A stretch of DNA of 60,000 nt from Branchiostoma floridae (Eukaryota > Chordata > Leptocardii > Amphioxiformes > Branchiostomatidae). Every line of letters begins with the position of its first letter. Position 1 is the stretch's first letter. The translations under genes were made by a program, and so were the position numbers. The notes beneath the pieces are model-generated. The model worked only from the letters and a program-made list of their open reading frames with translations, was not told the origin of the DNA and did not search any database. This document shows positions 12,101-23,600 of the stretch, in pieces. The DNA is taken from contig NC_049983.1 in assembly GCF_000003815.2 (NCBI RefSeq), forward strand, positions 16,392,059 to 16,452,058. The letters are read 5' to 3'.

Positions 12101-15100
12101 CACCTCTTGGCTGACTACACTCCTTTGCCAGTTTGGTACTATCTTATGCCATTGTGGGATCTGCAAACCGACTGAAAACAAACAAACTGAAAAGACTCAA
12201 AAGATGTCACATTGCCTACATGTACAGCACCTACAGAAGAGAGCCTGACCTCCATCGAAGCCATCGTTGGCGGCGCCAGTACCGGTATTGTCGCAGCGCT
12301 GATCGTGGCAATTTCAGTCTTCGTTGCATTCTTCCTAAGACGACGGAATAAGAAAAGGGAAGACTGCCAAATATCGATACATTACTTTGTACCAGATGAT
12401 AAAATAAGTGAGTAATATTTCGTATTTCTTCTCAAGGACATTTCTTCACAAGAAATTCTGATTTTCTACCAATGTACCAATGTTTTTTGGCTGGGCAATT
12501 TACTGAATTAAAGCAACAGCTAGGTGTTACATTATTGCTCGTATTCTTTTTTTTCTGCATGGCCTTCTCCTTTTGTGCGAATCGACACAAGTCGCAATAT
12601 TTCATGCCATTATATGTTTGCAAAAAGTCGTGCAGATATGCGATTTTATTGGATTGTAAGGACACATATACCAGAAGAAATGTGGAATCGCATTTTTTGC
12701 ACAAAACATTCTATCCCGACGTTTCCTCGTGCACACAGAATAGATTTGTCATTCTAAAGTATGGTTGTCCACAAGTCCCATAATTTTAATTTCGTAGTAT
12801 CAAAATGTGATGTCAGAAATTTCAAAGACAAGCCAACCAAACATATTAAACGGAAAGTTTTTTCTACAGACAGTTACAACTTACCCATGTTCCGGCCTCA
12901 TGTTTTTATACAGTCCACAGGAGGAGAATACAGGAGATGGTCCCGCTGGTGCCTGCCCGGCCAGAGTTCCCGGGTTTCGAGGTCGACCACAGCCGGGTGA
13001 CGCTTGGCGAGAGGATCGGCAGCGGGGCGTTCGGCCTTGCTTACCGGGCAACCCTGACGACCAACGAGGAGTCAGAGGACGTCGTCGTAAAAACTGTTAA
13101 AGGTTTGTTTGTTTGTATGTTTGTGCCAGGTTTCGCATATATATATATATATATATGTGTATAACGTTTGACACTAGATTTCCCCATTTGTAGATACAAG
13201 ATTTCACAAATTCACGCCATTACAAATGTTCCCCTCTGACCATCCACAGACAACGCCAGTGAGGAAGACAAGCTGAGTTTCCTGCAGGAAATCCGTGCAG
13301 TTGTGGATCTGGGGGTTCAGAAGAACCTGCTGGGTCTGGTTGGCTGCTGCACGGTGGTGCGAGACCATCTGTATCTCATCACGGAGTTTATGCCGTACGG
13401 AGACCTGAAGGGCTTTCTAAGGAAATGTCAGGTGAGCCACATTGATGTCGCCTTCTGAAGGTGAGTGAGTAAGCTAGCTGAGCAATGTCGCCAAAGGAAA
13501 GTAAAATATCTGAGGAAAATTCATCAAAATTCAACGGGGTGGACAATCTTGAAATCCAAAGGCTAAAAAGAACAGAAAGAGAGGGCACTGATTCTAACAC
13601 TGATGAGGTGCCCTGTGGATCCGGACGTTGAGAGTGTTTTTTTTCATTCAGGTATTTTGAAAATATTCCAATTTTTGAATGTCAAGTGTTATAAATTCAC
13701 TTGTGTTTCCACAGGAGGGTATTCCTGATGGACCTCGAGACGACATCTACAACTTCGAGGTGATGCAGATGTACCAGGTGGGCCGGCAGATCGCTAGAGG
13801 CATGGTGAGTACAGTTACCAGGTGCTGAGTATCTAACTGGTGTGCAAATATGATCAAATATGCCAGTACGTTGCTGCAGATGTTCCGCATGCTTCAGATG
13901 CACCAGCTGTGCCATGTGCTGTACACGTGCTTGTTCTTAGAGGTGTTCCAGGTGTCACAGATGCTTCAAGAAAACTGACAGATCAGTAGAAGCACTGTGA
14001 GTGGAGCGCTATTTAAAGACTTATCATGTATGCAGACGTACCAAGAACGGCATATCTACCAAATGCTTCAACAGACGATGCAATGTAGTAGAGTAGTCAC
14101 AACCTTTGTGTGGATACTTTTGTAAATTGTCCAGTTTAATTAAAACAAGCTGTCTCAAATATTGTGTTTTTATTGTGAATACTCTGATTGTTGATACTCT
14201 GATCGTATTGTTGCACTCTGTATCTTTTCAAATGTGTGTTGTTTAGTTATGTTGTGAACCTTAGAATATTAGCCTAATTGGGCTTAAAGGCTTCGTAATA
14301 GATAAATGAAAAGAAATGAAATGAAATAATGCTCATGTTTCAGGACCACATCGCCCGGTCCCGTTACATCCATGGTGACCTGGCCGCCCGGAACGTCCTG
14401 GTCGGGGAGAAGCTGACCGTGAAGATTTCCGACTTCGGGCTGGCGGAAGACATCTACAGCCGAGGTTACCGTCGGCAGAACCGCCTCCAGAAGGTGCCGT
14501 GGAAATGGATGGCGCCCGAGCGGCTGCAGGGTGGGGAAGCCTACACCGCACAGAGCGACGTGTGAGTAGTTTTGTCACATCCGCAGTGCAACTCTGATAC
14601 TCAAACCCTATCTCTAATTCTGCACCACTTAGAGCGACGTGTGAGTAAATTTTGTATTCTAAGATGATCAACATGGCAGCATCTCCGTCCCGCATCAGAG
14701 TAGAGTTTGGCAGATGATGTCTTACATACATTCTATTTCATGACCTTGTATCAACGTCCCCTAACAGGTGGTCCTTCGGGATAGTGCTGTACGAGATAAG
14801 TACGCTAGGGGGCGATCCTTATCCTGACATGGCAATTGCCCACCTGCAAGAACGCCTACAGACTGGGTTCAGGATGTCTAAACCTGGGGGCTGCCCCGCC
14901 GGCATGTAAGTTTCAATGTTTCTACACCCTGATAGCTGGCATTCAAACAACTTTGTTTCAATGAACATGTAGCAAACGTAGGGCAAGGTAGACGTACAAC
15001 TCTACCGAGAAAACAACGAAACATTAACACCAAATATGATGAAAATTCATCAGTGGATTTTTATGTTATCCTGTTTACCAGCAACTGTTAACTGATTGTC

Positions 15101-15577
15101 AAACCTGCAACGTCATAGGACATTTTCTATCTGATTTGATAGTTACGATGTATTTGAATCACAAGGCATGATTATTCAGGAACTTGTAAGATAGAATACT
15201 ATTACTATTCATACAGAAAATCAGCTTCATGAAATTGATGGGGGGGGGGGTGCACTAAATTTCCTTCCGAAAGATTCCCACACACTCTTGCCCCTCTGGG
15301 ACCGACCTAACGTTAATACCACGCTTGGCGGCGGTGCGGATGTTTCCAAAGACTGCGCAGTTATGGTTATACGTTCCTCTCCTCCTGTTAAATATTGGTA
15401 ATGATGACGTGATCGCTAGATGTCACTTTCCCCATGTCCCACAGGTACGACCTGATGCTGCAGTGCTGGCGCTGGCAGCCCGCCGAGCGGCCGTCCTTCC
15501 GCACACTGGAGCTCGACCTGGACAAGCAGCTCGCCTTCTACGGACCCGAGTACGCTACACCAACTCCCTGTACATGA
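7282..15577 (+). CDS. Receptor tyrosine kinase with LRR, EGF, F5/8-FTP and Sushi ectodomain (1,269 aa, 12 exons)
   Basis: Exons: 7282-9148, 9347-9586, 10218-10436, 10720-10893, 11337-11516, 12228-12407, 12914-13102, 13250-13431, 13715-13804, 14344-14561, 14768-14905, 15445-15577. All phases agree and the total is 3,810 nt. Domain order: signal peptide; LRRNT (CPEKCWC); about 20 leucine-rich repeats of 24 aa; LRRCT (WRCDCRL); EGF-like module; FTP/F5-8-type lectin over two exons; two Sushi modules; one TM helix followed by RRRNKK; then a kinase with GSGAFG, VVVK, HGDLAARN, DFG and WMAPE. It should bind an outside ligand or glycan and phosphorylate tyrosines. The ligand is unknown. The catalytic loop has HGD in place of HRD. 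Extracellular modules are all bounded by phase-1 introns. A possible acceptor (GTGATTCAG) just before the ATG suggests an upstream non-coding exon. Confidence 0.9.
9347..9586 (+). CDS. RTK exon 2: FTP/F5-8-type lectin domain, first half
   Basis: The acceptor is tacttgcag and the donor GGG|GTAAGT (1-1 symmetric exon). NLAYGKTATQSSTY, PEKAVDG and WWKVDLAGFYTVSRVSVLNR are typical of the fucolectin/tachylectin-4 group of discoidin-like folds. Confidence 0.88.
10218..10436 (+). CDS. RTK exon 3: FTP/F5-8-type lectin domain, second half
   Basis: Phase 1-1 exon. It contains FMVRVGPNENF, CGQTYSTTP and PGRYVSVHIMA and ends TLTVCEVEVY, the usual last strand of this lectin fold. Confidence 0.87.
10720..10893 (+). 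CDS. RTK exon 4: Sushi (CCP) domain 1
   Basis: Phase 1-1 exon of 174 bp. Four-cysteine pattern with IQFSCDTGYELVGNS, C and W before the last C (GWDRRIPTC), typical of complement control modules. Confidence 0.9.
11045..11252 (-). repeat. tRNA-derived SINE relic in RTK intron
   Basis: Read on the minus strand it begins GGCCGCGTGGCGCGTTGGCC, like the tRNA-like head of the SINE at 57699. At the other end it has blocks such as ACGGGACCCCCGTTTTATG shared in style with the SINE tail at 55360-55420. Strongly diverged. Confidence 0.45.
11337..11516 (+). CDS. RTK exon 5: Sushi (CCP) domain 2
   Basis: Phase 1-1 exon. Very similar to exon 4 in both DNA and protein (INGQV, DGYC, IQFSCNPGYELVGNS), so the two arose by a fairly recent exon duplication. 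Confidence 0.9.
12001..12164. mobile_element. MITE family A, copy 2 (right end damaged)
   Basis: Starts TAATCTCCAAGCAGATCCTA and is nearly identical to the copy at 26047 for about 160 bp. The right inverted repeat stops after GGGATCTGC. It lies about 60 bp before the acceptor of the RTK transmembrane exon. Confidence 0.82.
12228..12407 (+). CDS. RTK exon 6: transmembrane segment and juxtamembrane
   Basis: The acceptor is catgtacag. The hydrophobic stretch IVAALIVAISVFVAFFL is followed by the stop-transfer RRRNKKRE. The donor is ATAA|GTGAGT. Confidence 0.85.
12914..13102 (+). CDS. RTK exon 7: kinase start, glycine loop and VVVK lysine
   Basis: The acceptor is ttatacag. It reads FPGFEVDHSRVTLGERIGSG then AFG, and ends at VVVKTVK, the beta-3 lysine strand. 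Confidence 0.9.
13138..13157. repeat. (AT)n microsatellite
   Basis: About ten TA units in the RTK intron after exon 7. Confidence 0.8.
13250..13431 (+). CDS. RTK exon 8: alpha-C helix and hinge
   Basis: SFLQEI carries the alpha-C glutamate. LYLITEFMPYGDLKGFL is the hinge and helix D of tyrosine kinases. The donor is CAG|GTGAGC. Confidence 0.9.
13715..13804 (+). CDS. RTK exon 9: short kinase insert and helix E
   Basis: A 90-bp, phase 0-0 exon. It encodes a short insert followed by MYQVGRQIARGM, matching helix E of receptor tyrosine kinases. Confidence 0.88.
14344..14561 (+). CDS. RTK exon 10: catalytic loop HGDLAARN, DFG, activation loop
   Basis: YIHGDLAARNVLV, ISDFGLAEDIY and PWKWMAPE are all present. 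The HRD arginine is Gly (GGT). The activation loop has DIYSRGYRR, that is two of the three tyrosines in an insulin-receptor-like YxxxYY pattern. The donor GAC GT|GTGAGT is copied again at about 14,633-14,646. Confidence 0.92.
14551..14652 (+). repeat. Duplicated splice-donor segment of RTK exon 10
   Basis: AGAGCGACGTGTGAGTA occurs at the real exon end (14552-14568) and again 81 bp downstream (about 14,633). The second copy repeats the last codons and the donor. Confidence 0.75.
14768..14905 (+). CDS. RTK exon 11: helix F and G region
   Basis: WSFGIVLYEISTLGGDPYP is the usual W(S/A)FGVLLWEI block. The splice at GGC AT|GTAAG joins to G TAC in exon 12. Confidence 0.92.
15445..15577 (+). CDS. 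RTK exon 12: end of kinase lobe and short tail
   Basis: YDLMLQCWRWQPAERPSF is the final kinase helix block. The frame ends at TGA 15575-15577 after GPEYATPTPCT. The last 62 bp or so are tandemly repeated just downstream (15585-15648), where the same reading would stop at once (GAG TAA). Confidence 0.85.
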
Positions 15578-15660
15578 AATGTCATCTCGACCTGGACAAG
15601 CAGCTCGCCTTCTACGGACCCGAGTAAGCTACACCAACTCCCTGTACTTGAAATGGCACA
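15508..15660 (+). repeat. 77-bp tandem duplication over the RTK 3' coding end
   Basis: The block starting CTCGACCTGGACAAGCAGCT is present twice in direct orientation, from 15508 and 15585, with only a few changes. One of them is TAC to TAA after GGACCCGAG. It could be a genuine duplication or an assembly artefact. Confidence 0.85.
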
Positions 15661-15676
15661 TCGTTCCTCAATTTAC

Positions 15677-15682
15677 AATAAA
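15677..15682 (+). terminator. AATAAA polyadenylation signal for the RTK gene
   Basis: A canonical hexamer 100 bp past the TGA stop, consistent with a short 3' UTR that contains the second copy of the 77-bp duplication. Confidence 0.55.
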
Positions 15683-16542
15683 ATGGGACAACATGACGTA
15701 TAAAATAATTGAATATAGCTAGTATGTACATGTCGCGATCGATTTAATAAGTGGTAATCACAGAACTCATATGCTATATATGAAAGTATAAGCTTTGTAG
15801 ACGATGCTTAAGATGAGTCGTTGTTGGATGGACAGGTTCTTGACGGTTTTCTACGCATGAGAAACCACTCTTTGTACAGAAAAAAGAACTGTTTGAGAAC
15901 TTATTTTAACTAAAAATTTTTTTTAGTAAGTAGAAATTCAATTCTACTGTGTCCATTTTGTAGACAGTCGCTATACTTTTTGTTGTGTCAATTTATATAT
16001 ATATATATAGCTTCCGCCAATAATGTAATGAAACTATATGTAAACCGTGTCATTTTATTTTCTATCTTTAAACCATAAGTCTTCTGATGGATAAAACTCT
16101 CCCTACTTCACCTGTTTTTATAATCAATGGAACACGATGAAGTACCTGTTTCTTATCTACTCGGGTGTGGTTACAGTCGAACTTAAAAAGGGCAATGTAA
16201 GTGGTATGAAAAGACTATTTTGGCTTAAATGTATGTTCAATCACAACATTGAACACTTGATATCATAAGTAGTCATTGTATTTAGAAATACGTGTTATTA
16301 TACAATCAAAATACAATATTATACAATGGCAAATGGTTTCGGATATCGTTATTCTTTGAAATTACCCTAATCACAGTATCCAATAAGACTTGATACAAAT
16401 AGTTAGCTTCTACTGTATATGAATATAATCATCTACTTCATGTACAGACATCCCCCTCTCCAAGTCATCTGTATCTAAAATATGCAAATGAATGCTAATT
16501 TCATTTATGTATGCGGCTTAGGCACGTGTGCACCTCTCCACG
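15683..16542. other. Convergent intergenic region
   Basis: AT-rich, no coding signal, between two convergent genes. On the minus strand an AATAAA (16054-16059 on plus as TTTATT) could end the hydrolase paralogue 2 transcript. A short (TA)n lies near 15,995-16,008. Confidence 0.45.
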
Positions 16543-17668
16543 TCACCTGTGACTAGAAAATCTCACATGCCGTACGGGAGAGACAGAGCGCCCCTGCCTC
16601 ACATAACCATCATCCGATCGTGCTCTCCTTCTGTCAGTCCCCTGTCCGGGGTAACTCAAACTTAAACTTAATCTCGGGTGAAAATGTTTGAACCTTTCCC
16701 GCCCAGCCTGTGCCGTGTCCAAAGCGTACTCTGGGTCAGAAGGAAGCGAGCTAGCACGTCGAACGCTACTTCCATGTTCTTCACGATTCATCCGAGTCGA
16801 GTTCAGTTTGTGAACTCCCTTTTCGCTTTGCTGCAGTAACGACGTGATATCGGACGGGAGGGAGTGTCTACTGTGGCGGGAAAGGTTGTCAGTAGTCCTG
16901 ACATCTCCAGCTATGGGAGTTAACTCTTCTGAGTATTGAGGGGAGATAGCTTTGCGAGGTGTCATTGTTTTAGAACCGTCCATATCAAAGTTTTGTGGAG
17001 GACTGTTCGTCAGTTTTCTGTACAGGGGCACATCTCTTCTGCCCCGTGATGACCCGCTTGTTTCCGTGCGTGCTGGTGGCGGCCTGTTGTAGTTTAATTC
17101 GCCACTTGGTCTTTTCAAGTTGAAGTTTCCAGGGTGTACTCTACCGATGTACTCTGGCAGTGGACCCAGCCGAGGGCCGGTAGGCTTGCCGTCTGTGTTT
17201 CTGTTCCGTACCCGCTGGTCCCCATTAAAAACCGATCCCGTTCTACCGTCCGTTCCGTCTCTTTCAAGTGGACCTAGGTGTAATTGCTGCCCGACGGGCC
17301 CCTTCTGTCTCTCCGGTAAATCTGTACCGTCTCCCTCCCATTCTGTTGTGGACACTCTTTCCAATGAAGTTCTTTCTACATCAGATGGCGGGCTGTCTCT
17401 ATCATTTTGGTTTTCCGTGGGGTGACCTATTACCATCTGTGGACGCCAAGATGGTGTTGGCAACTCAGATCCGTTTGTGCCACGTGATTCTGTCTCAGTT
17501 CCATGAGCTTGTCCGAGCTGCTTTCCGTCAGTCCGTTCTTTTCCAGCATCTTTGTCCCGCCTCTCTCTGTCAATGATGTCCGTCAGCCATTGGTCTACTT
17601 CAGGCAGTTGTTTTTGTTGCTTAGCGCCCCCTGACGGCTTTGGGCAGAAGTTGACAGCTCGGAGATAC
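16543..17668 (-). CDS. ADPRH-like paralogue 2, last exon with long disordered tail
   Basis: The acceptor is gtctttccag. The split codon AC|G gives T-YLRAVNFCPKP, aligned with K-YLETFPLVHL in paralogue 1, which ties this exon to the gene. It is open for 375 codons to TGA 16543-16545. The composition is rich in R, S, P, G and D (for example SRHSRHSLPSD, RRASSLPSDPEY). The repeated RxxS/T-type sites would suit phosphorylation, but that is inference. Confidence 0.82.
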
Positions 17669-20600
17669 CTGGAAAGACGTCAAAAGTTACACCCTTGGTT
17701 ACACGGAAGCGCTCATGATCTGAACCATGTATGAACTATAATGTGTACTCCAAACAGTGATATTGAAGCTTTAATTATGATGTTTTACTTTGATTTAGTA
17801 TTACGATAAACGCTACGCAGAGGTAACTTCGTACTCTATACAATACAATCTTCCTGCCGTACATCACATATGGAAGTACTGTTTGGGATACTGCACCGGA
17901 GCAAGACCTTCAAAAACTCCAACGAATGCAGAACAGGGCCGGGAAGCTGCTACTGAGGGCCCACTACAGAACAACCTCGGCCGAAGTGCTGACTCGTCTA
18001 GGATGGAAGAACATCAAATCCATACACAGACACCAGAAGGCGTTGTTCACATACAAGGCTCTAAACAACTTACTGCCAGTCTACATGAGAAACTTGTTTA
18101 CATACTGTAGGGAAAGGTCAACTAGATCAACGCGACTATACTTACCCATGGTTCACAGGGAAGCTTTTCGAAGATCTATAACGTACTCAGGCACAGTTCT
18201 GTGGAATAGTCTGAGGCAGAACTTGAGGCAGGCGCCCTCTTTATCGTCGTTTAAGAACTTGACTCCACGAGAACTTATGTAACTATGGACTATGAGATGG
18301 ACTGATATTATGTTGAATACGAAAGTATCTATGGAATGTTGAATTGTATCTTTTGTGTACTGCATTGTATTTAGAAGGTATTTAGACCTCTGACCTCCCC
18401 CACCCTTGAAATCTTGAAAAACAGCTCAGGCCTAATGATGTATCAAGGTTAAATAAAGGTTTTAAAAAAACACAACAAATGCAGTTCCATCGGAAGGTTC
18501 AGCACCAAGGACAGGGACGCAACCATAAACCAAGATCATTCCATTCGAGAAACTGGGAAACAACACAGCCTTTATAGATGTATTTTTTCACGTTGAAAAC
18601 TTACGATAGAAAGCTGACATCAAGAAGGAATTCGAAGAGCAAAGGATAAACACCCAAATAAATATATAGTAAGAATGATATTAGAGCATGGAGACAGTCA
18701 TAGCGGTGAGCAAATGACAAAATAAACACTAAGAGATAGAAATGAAATTTTAAACGAAATAAGCAAAGCGGTTCAAACGTAAACCGAATGAAAAGCATAC
18801 GAAGTAATAAGGAGTAGATTTTTGTGTGAAAGATATTTCCTGCCCTACGTTTGGATCTGATCATCCAGCCAAATGATAAGGAAGATAGACACTAAGAGAT
18901 AGAAATAAGACTTTAAACGTAATAAGCAAAGTGGTTCAATCATAAACTTAATGGTATGCGTAAGAGGTAATACAGATATTCCTGTCTTACGTCTGTATCT
19001 GATCGTCCAGCCAGTGTTTATGCCGCAGTCCGTACAGCCAGGGTCCCCGCAGCTTGTCCATCCCCAGCCGGCAGCCCAGCAGCGCACCGGCCACAGCGGT
19101 GTTGGTGGCAGCATTGCCTCCCTGCGGTTCAAAAGTTTTTGTTAAAATGTGATGTATAAAATGACTGATAAACTGGTAGATGTACCAAATACTGATGAGT
19201 ACCTTAAACCAGCTCAGACAAGAACAAGAAATAGTCATGCTTTCAAGTACCGCAGATTGTGATTGGTGGAAGCGTCGTTGTAAAACTGTATGTTCTCACA
19301 AAGCCCCCTGCTAATTGGTATCTAAATCTATTACGATGACTTATGAATGTATAAAAGGGTCATTCATTGCACAACTTCATTGAAAACATCTGAATTGTAT
19401 GATTTTTTAACGCATTTGTTAATACACGTGGAATCAACTATCGGTAGAATTACACGCAATAAGACTATCTGAAACGTCTCAAAAATCATATCCAGTTTAA
19501 TTGTCAATGAGTAATTGCTATTTGGCGTATCTTATTACCTATACGTCTAATCTTGAATTCATTGACGTTTTGAGTTCATAAAACTTAGTCTATCTTCAAA
19601 ACATAAAAAAATGACGAAAACATAAAATGATGACATGCTAACCTCCATAGCGATCTGCACGATGGCGTCCCTGAAGCCCCGCTGCCTGAGTGCCCAGAAC
19701 CCGGCTCCTAACGCCTTGTACGTGTAACCAATCGTGTCTCTCTCGTCCAGCTGGAGCATGCGCAGATCGCGCACCTGCATATACCCCATCAGCTCTTGCC
19801 TCTGTACACGAAATAAAAACGGTCATTGCAAATTTGAGTGCAATTAATTTGTTAGGTATCAGGTATAACTTTCATTTATAGCATGAAATAAGTCTTGCAG
19901 TACAGGGTCGAAATTCGGGAATTCCCACTTTTTTTTTATACAAAACTCTGTGAGTCTTCTCTTACAGCAAGAAACTATACGCGTGTCTGAAATTGCAGCA
20001 CAACATTACATCGTTGAAAAATACGTACGTTTTGAATACATTCTTCCTACTATCAATAAAAGGTATCGTTTTCTATCCATGTACGTGCGTTATATGGGGG
20101 CCGGAGAAGGTGTAGCCTGGGCACCATCCGGAAAGTTGTTCGCTCCGGCATTTATTATATACTATTTAGTATATACAGTCTCTTCTTTCTGAATCCTGTG
20201 ACATTCATTATACCCTAAATACATTCGCTTTTCTGCTGTTAGAAGCGAACATAGGAGCGAACTACTACCCGGACGTACTAGTATATGTTCATATCCAGTA
20301 GTAAAAACTTATTTTACTACTTATTTTACTACATATTTAAACACCCTGGATGACTAATCTTCAGAAACGTGCTACCCGGATGGTACCCAGGCTAGGGAAG
20401 GGGGAGTTTTTTTTACGTACCATTGCATCTCTTCCCGTGGGCAATTGCGCCTGCGCATGCTCAAAGCTCTCCCGGGCGATGTCCGACACGTCCCGCCACC
20501 CCTGCAGCATCAGCGCGATGGCCGTCGTCATGGCAACGCAAGACGCCACACACCTGCCCGGATAGAAGTGGTAGGGTTAAACAAAGTTTCCGGTGAGCCC

Positions 20601-23600
20601 GCCTTCGTTACTCATTTGTATTGATTATCTTGATAATTTTTCTGGTGTTGGAACTAGGTTGTTGGATTTATGTGGGCTTTCATTATCAGCTAGTGTGAAC
20701 AGAAATACCCATTGTATTCAGAAGTGGCAAAGAAATGTGCAAGTTTGTAGTTGCTAGAATCTACAATACAGCACAAGACAACACAGAAAACAGCTACTCC
20801 AGTACATAAAGCGTTAACCAAACGTAACACACATACAACACAACACAACACAACACATGAACAACACAACACATGGACAACACAAGAGCAACATAATACA
20901 ACACAACACAAGTTTGGTTGTGGTTCCAGTCACAAACGTAGCGCCATCATTTATAACGGCAAACATATGACATTCCTGGGACGTTACGATGCACCACACT
21001 GCACAGGCGCACTCAGAACTGCGAGCTAGCTTGTAATTACCTCGGATCCGCATGCGTGGTGAGACAGAAAGCTCGCGTGTTGCTGACGACAGTCGGCAGG
21101 TCTGTGTAGTTCTGCACGCCGAGGATAGAGGTCCTCATGACGGCTCCGTTTGGCGCTGAGGTCCCGCCGCTCTTCTGCCAAACCTGCAGGGCTGCCTGAA
21201 ACACAGGGACTTTTTTTTCTTTCAGTATAAGACGGTTCACTGTTTCAACTGCAAATGCGCGAGGTCGAAGGTGAAGGCCCCATTTACGAATAAACAGCTC
21301 TTGTCTGAACCACGCTTGTTATACGTCGATGAACTTAGACATCCATGTTATAAGGTACCCGAAAAAGCAGTTACTCAAGCAACTGGATAGGATTTTGGAA
21401 ACGGTCAGACATTTCCGACACCCTCCGATATCCAATGCCTATCGTCAGAGTGACATTGTCGAAAGACATCGGATGGTGTCAGAAACGTCTGACCGTTTCC
21501 AAAACCATATCCAGCTGCCTGAGTAACTGCTTTTTGGCATGCTTGATACATGTACTGGCGTGTTTTGTTTATGTCTCATGGGCCTTCAATGACACATTAC
21601 CCACAATGCATCCCAACACGCATGGGCAGTTAGCAGGTCATGATTAGAACAGCAAAACTCCACTGGTTAGGTGCAGCAAATACATGTACAGTGGATTCCA
21701 ATTATTCGTATTACGCCTTTTCGGATAATTCGGGTAATTGCATAGAATTGCGAAATCCCAAACCATTTGCCATTCATTCTATTGTATAAGGCTTCGCAGA
21801 ATTGGATAACCCCCGGTCTCAAACTTCGGGTTTTTGGATAGAATTACGTCAAATTATAGCGAATAAAATGGGAAAATATACGCTAAAACTTACAAAATGA
21901 GGCCAAAATTAACCAACAACTGTATGTCCGAAGGCATTTAATCATGAAAAGGACCGTAAGATAGGTAGATTCCACCGAAGATCTTGCCAATGCTGCTGCG
22001 GTAGCGTGCGAACATTGGTTAGGCGCCATTTTGATAGGTTGCCGAAAGGCATGATGGGCGAACGTCATGGGAACGTCAACACGCTTTTGAGTTCATATTT
22101 CCCCTTCAGACAACGTCTAAACTTGGTTTACCCTACAAAATGTGTTTTTACATATCCACTGTCTCATTATTGAGCTGATTTCGGCTGCACTACGTAGATT
22201 TTTACAGCGCACGTAACGCAACAGGGTCAATGAACTGTGATGTCGCAATCAGCCGCATTGAATGGCGGGATATCTCAAGCCACGCTACGACGCCATTTTA
22301 AATGTTTTGAAAGTAAAATTTTCCGTCTTCCACCGCGAAAGACGGCGTCGAGTTTAACATTTCAGCGTAACTTGTGGACACAAGATGTAAATAAGAAGGT
22401 GAAGAGTTTATCTCTCCAATACGTACCGTCATTTTGCTCAAAATTACGAAATCAACATAATTTTTTCCGGCATACAAGCGGAGTTGTGTTTGCCTTTGTT
22501 GTGGTTCATGCTCTCGGCAGTGCGAGTCAAGCGTATTTTTCTCCATGTTCATTTAGCCACCGACTTAAAAATCTTTATTAGATTTATCAGCGCACGTAAA
22601 TTGTATAATGACGGAACGTATAATTATGTAAAGCTTGTAACTGGAATCTGTTCGATCTTTTGCTGGCTATTTAGTGATGTTGTAGATTCAAACAGTTGAC
22701 GTTCCATTCCTTCAAGGCTACACTACTGCTTAGACTACTACTGCTCTAGATGAACAAATGTCTGATTCAAAAGTTTTAGTAAATGAAGTTCCGTATTGTA
22801 TGTGTGGTGTTTGTGTCTTGCGTAGTAGTAATCCTATATTTGCCCCCCTCCCGGCTCCCTTCGGGGCGTTAGTGGCCCAACTTCGGACTGTTGGATACTT
22901 CGGACTATTGGATAAAATGCGCTGACAAATGAGCTATCCAAATAAGCGAATTCCACTGTATATCATCATGTCTTTGGGTGCAGGTAGGTCTTCAAATACT
23001 GCTGGTACAATCCCTGCACTAGCCCGCGTTGAACTCTACTTGTCATGCTTCATTCACCCCAATGGAGGATGACAAAAAAGAAGAAAGAAGCCTGTGTGAC
23101 TTACGTAATGGGGGTTCTGTATATAATTCTTCTGTTTCAGGACCCTTTGAGTTGTTTGCTCCAAGACACAGCCGCCCTTGTCACCCAGCTCGGGAAACCC
23201 CTCTACCGTCCACTGGTACAATCGCTGGGCAAAATGGCAAATCGTGGACTTGTCCACCTGTAAGAAGAGATCATCTTTTTCAGGGGATTTTCATTGTGTG
23301 GTTACTAGTATTGGTTCTTTAAAAGTGTTACTGTTTTATGTCCACAACCAGAAATTTACAGTAGCTGACATTTTTATGACCGTCTGTCAGCTTGTCACCG
23401 CCCAGGCCAGCAGGGCAAGATCTGATAAGGCCTGGTCTGGCCACTTCGGGGGAACTCGGAAATCGGTTCCACATGAGTGATTCTCTCCCTTATGAGTAAC
23501 CTTAACTCAAGGTGATAATGACTGGTTCTACTTTACACTACAGCTAGGTGTCGCTTTTGCAAATGCTAAGAATGCGATTCCAAACGTAAAGTATTGTCAG

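Noticed and set aside
22237-22699. Open frames inside the pogo-like element that might be a transposase
   Set aside because: They are short, with no DDE/HTH motif and no similarity that I can recognise.
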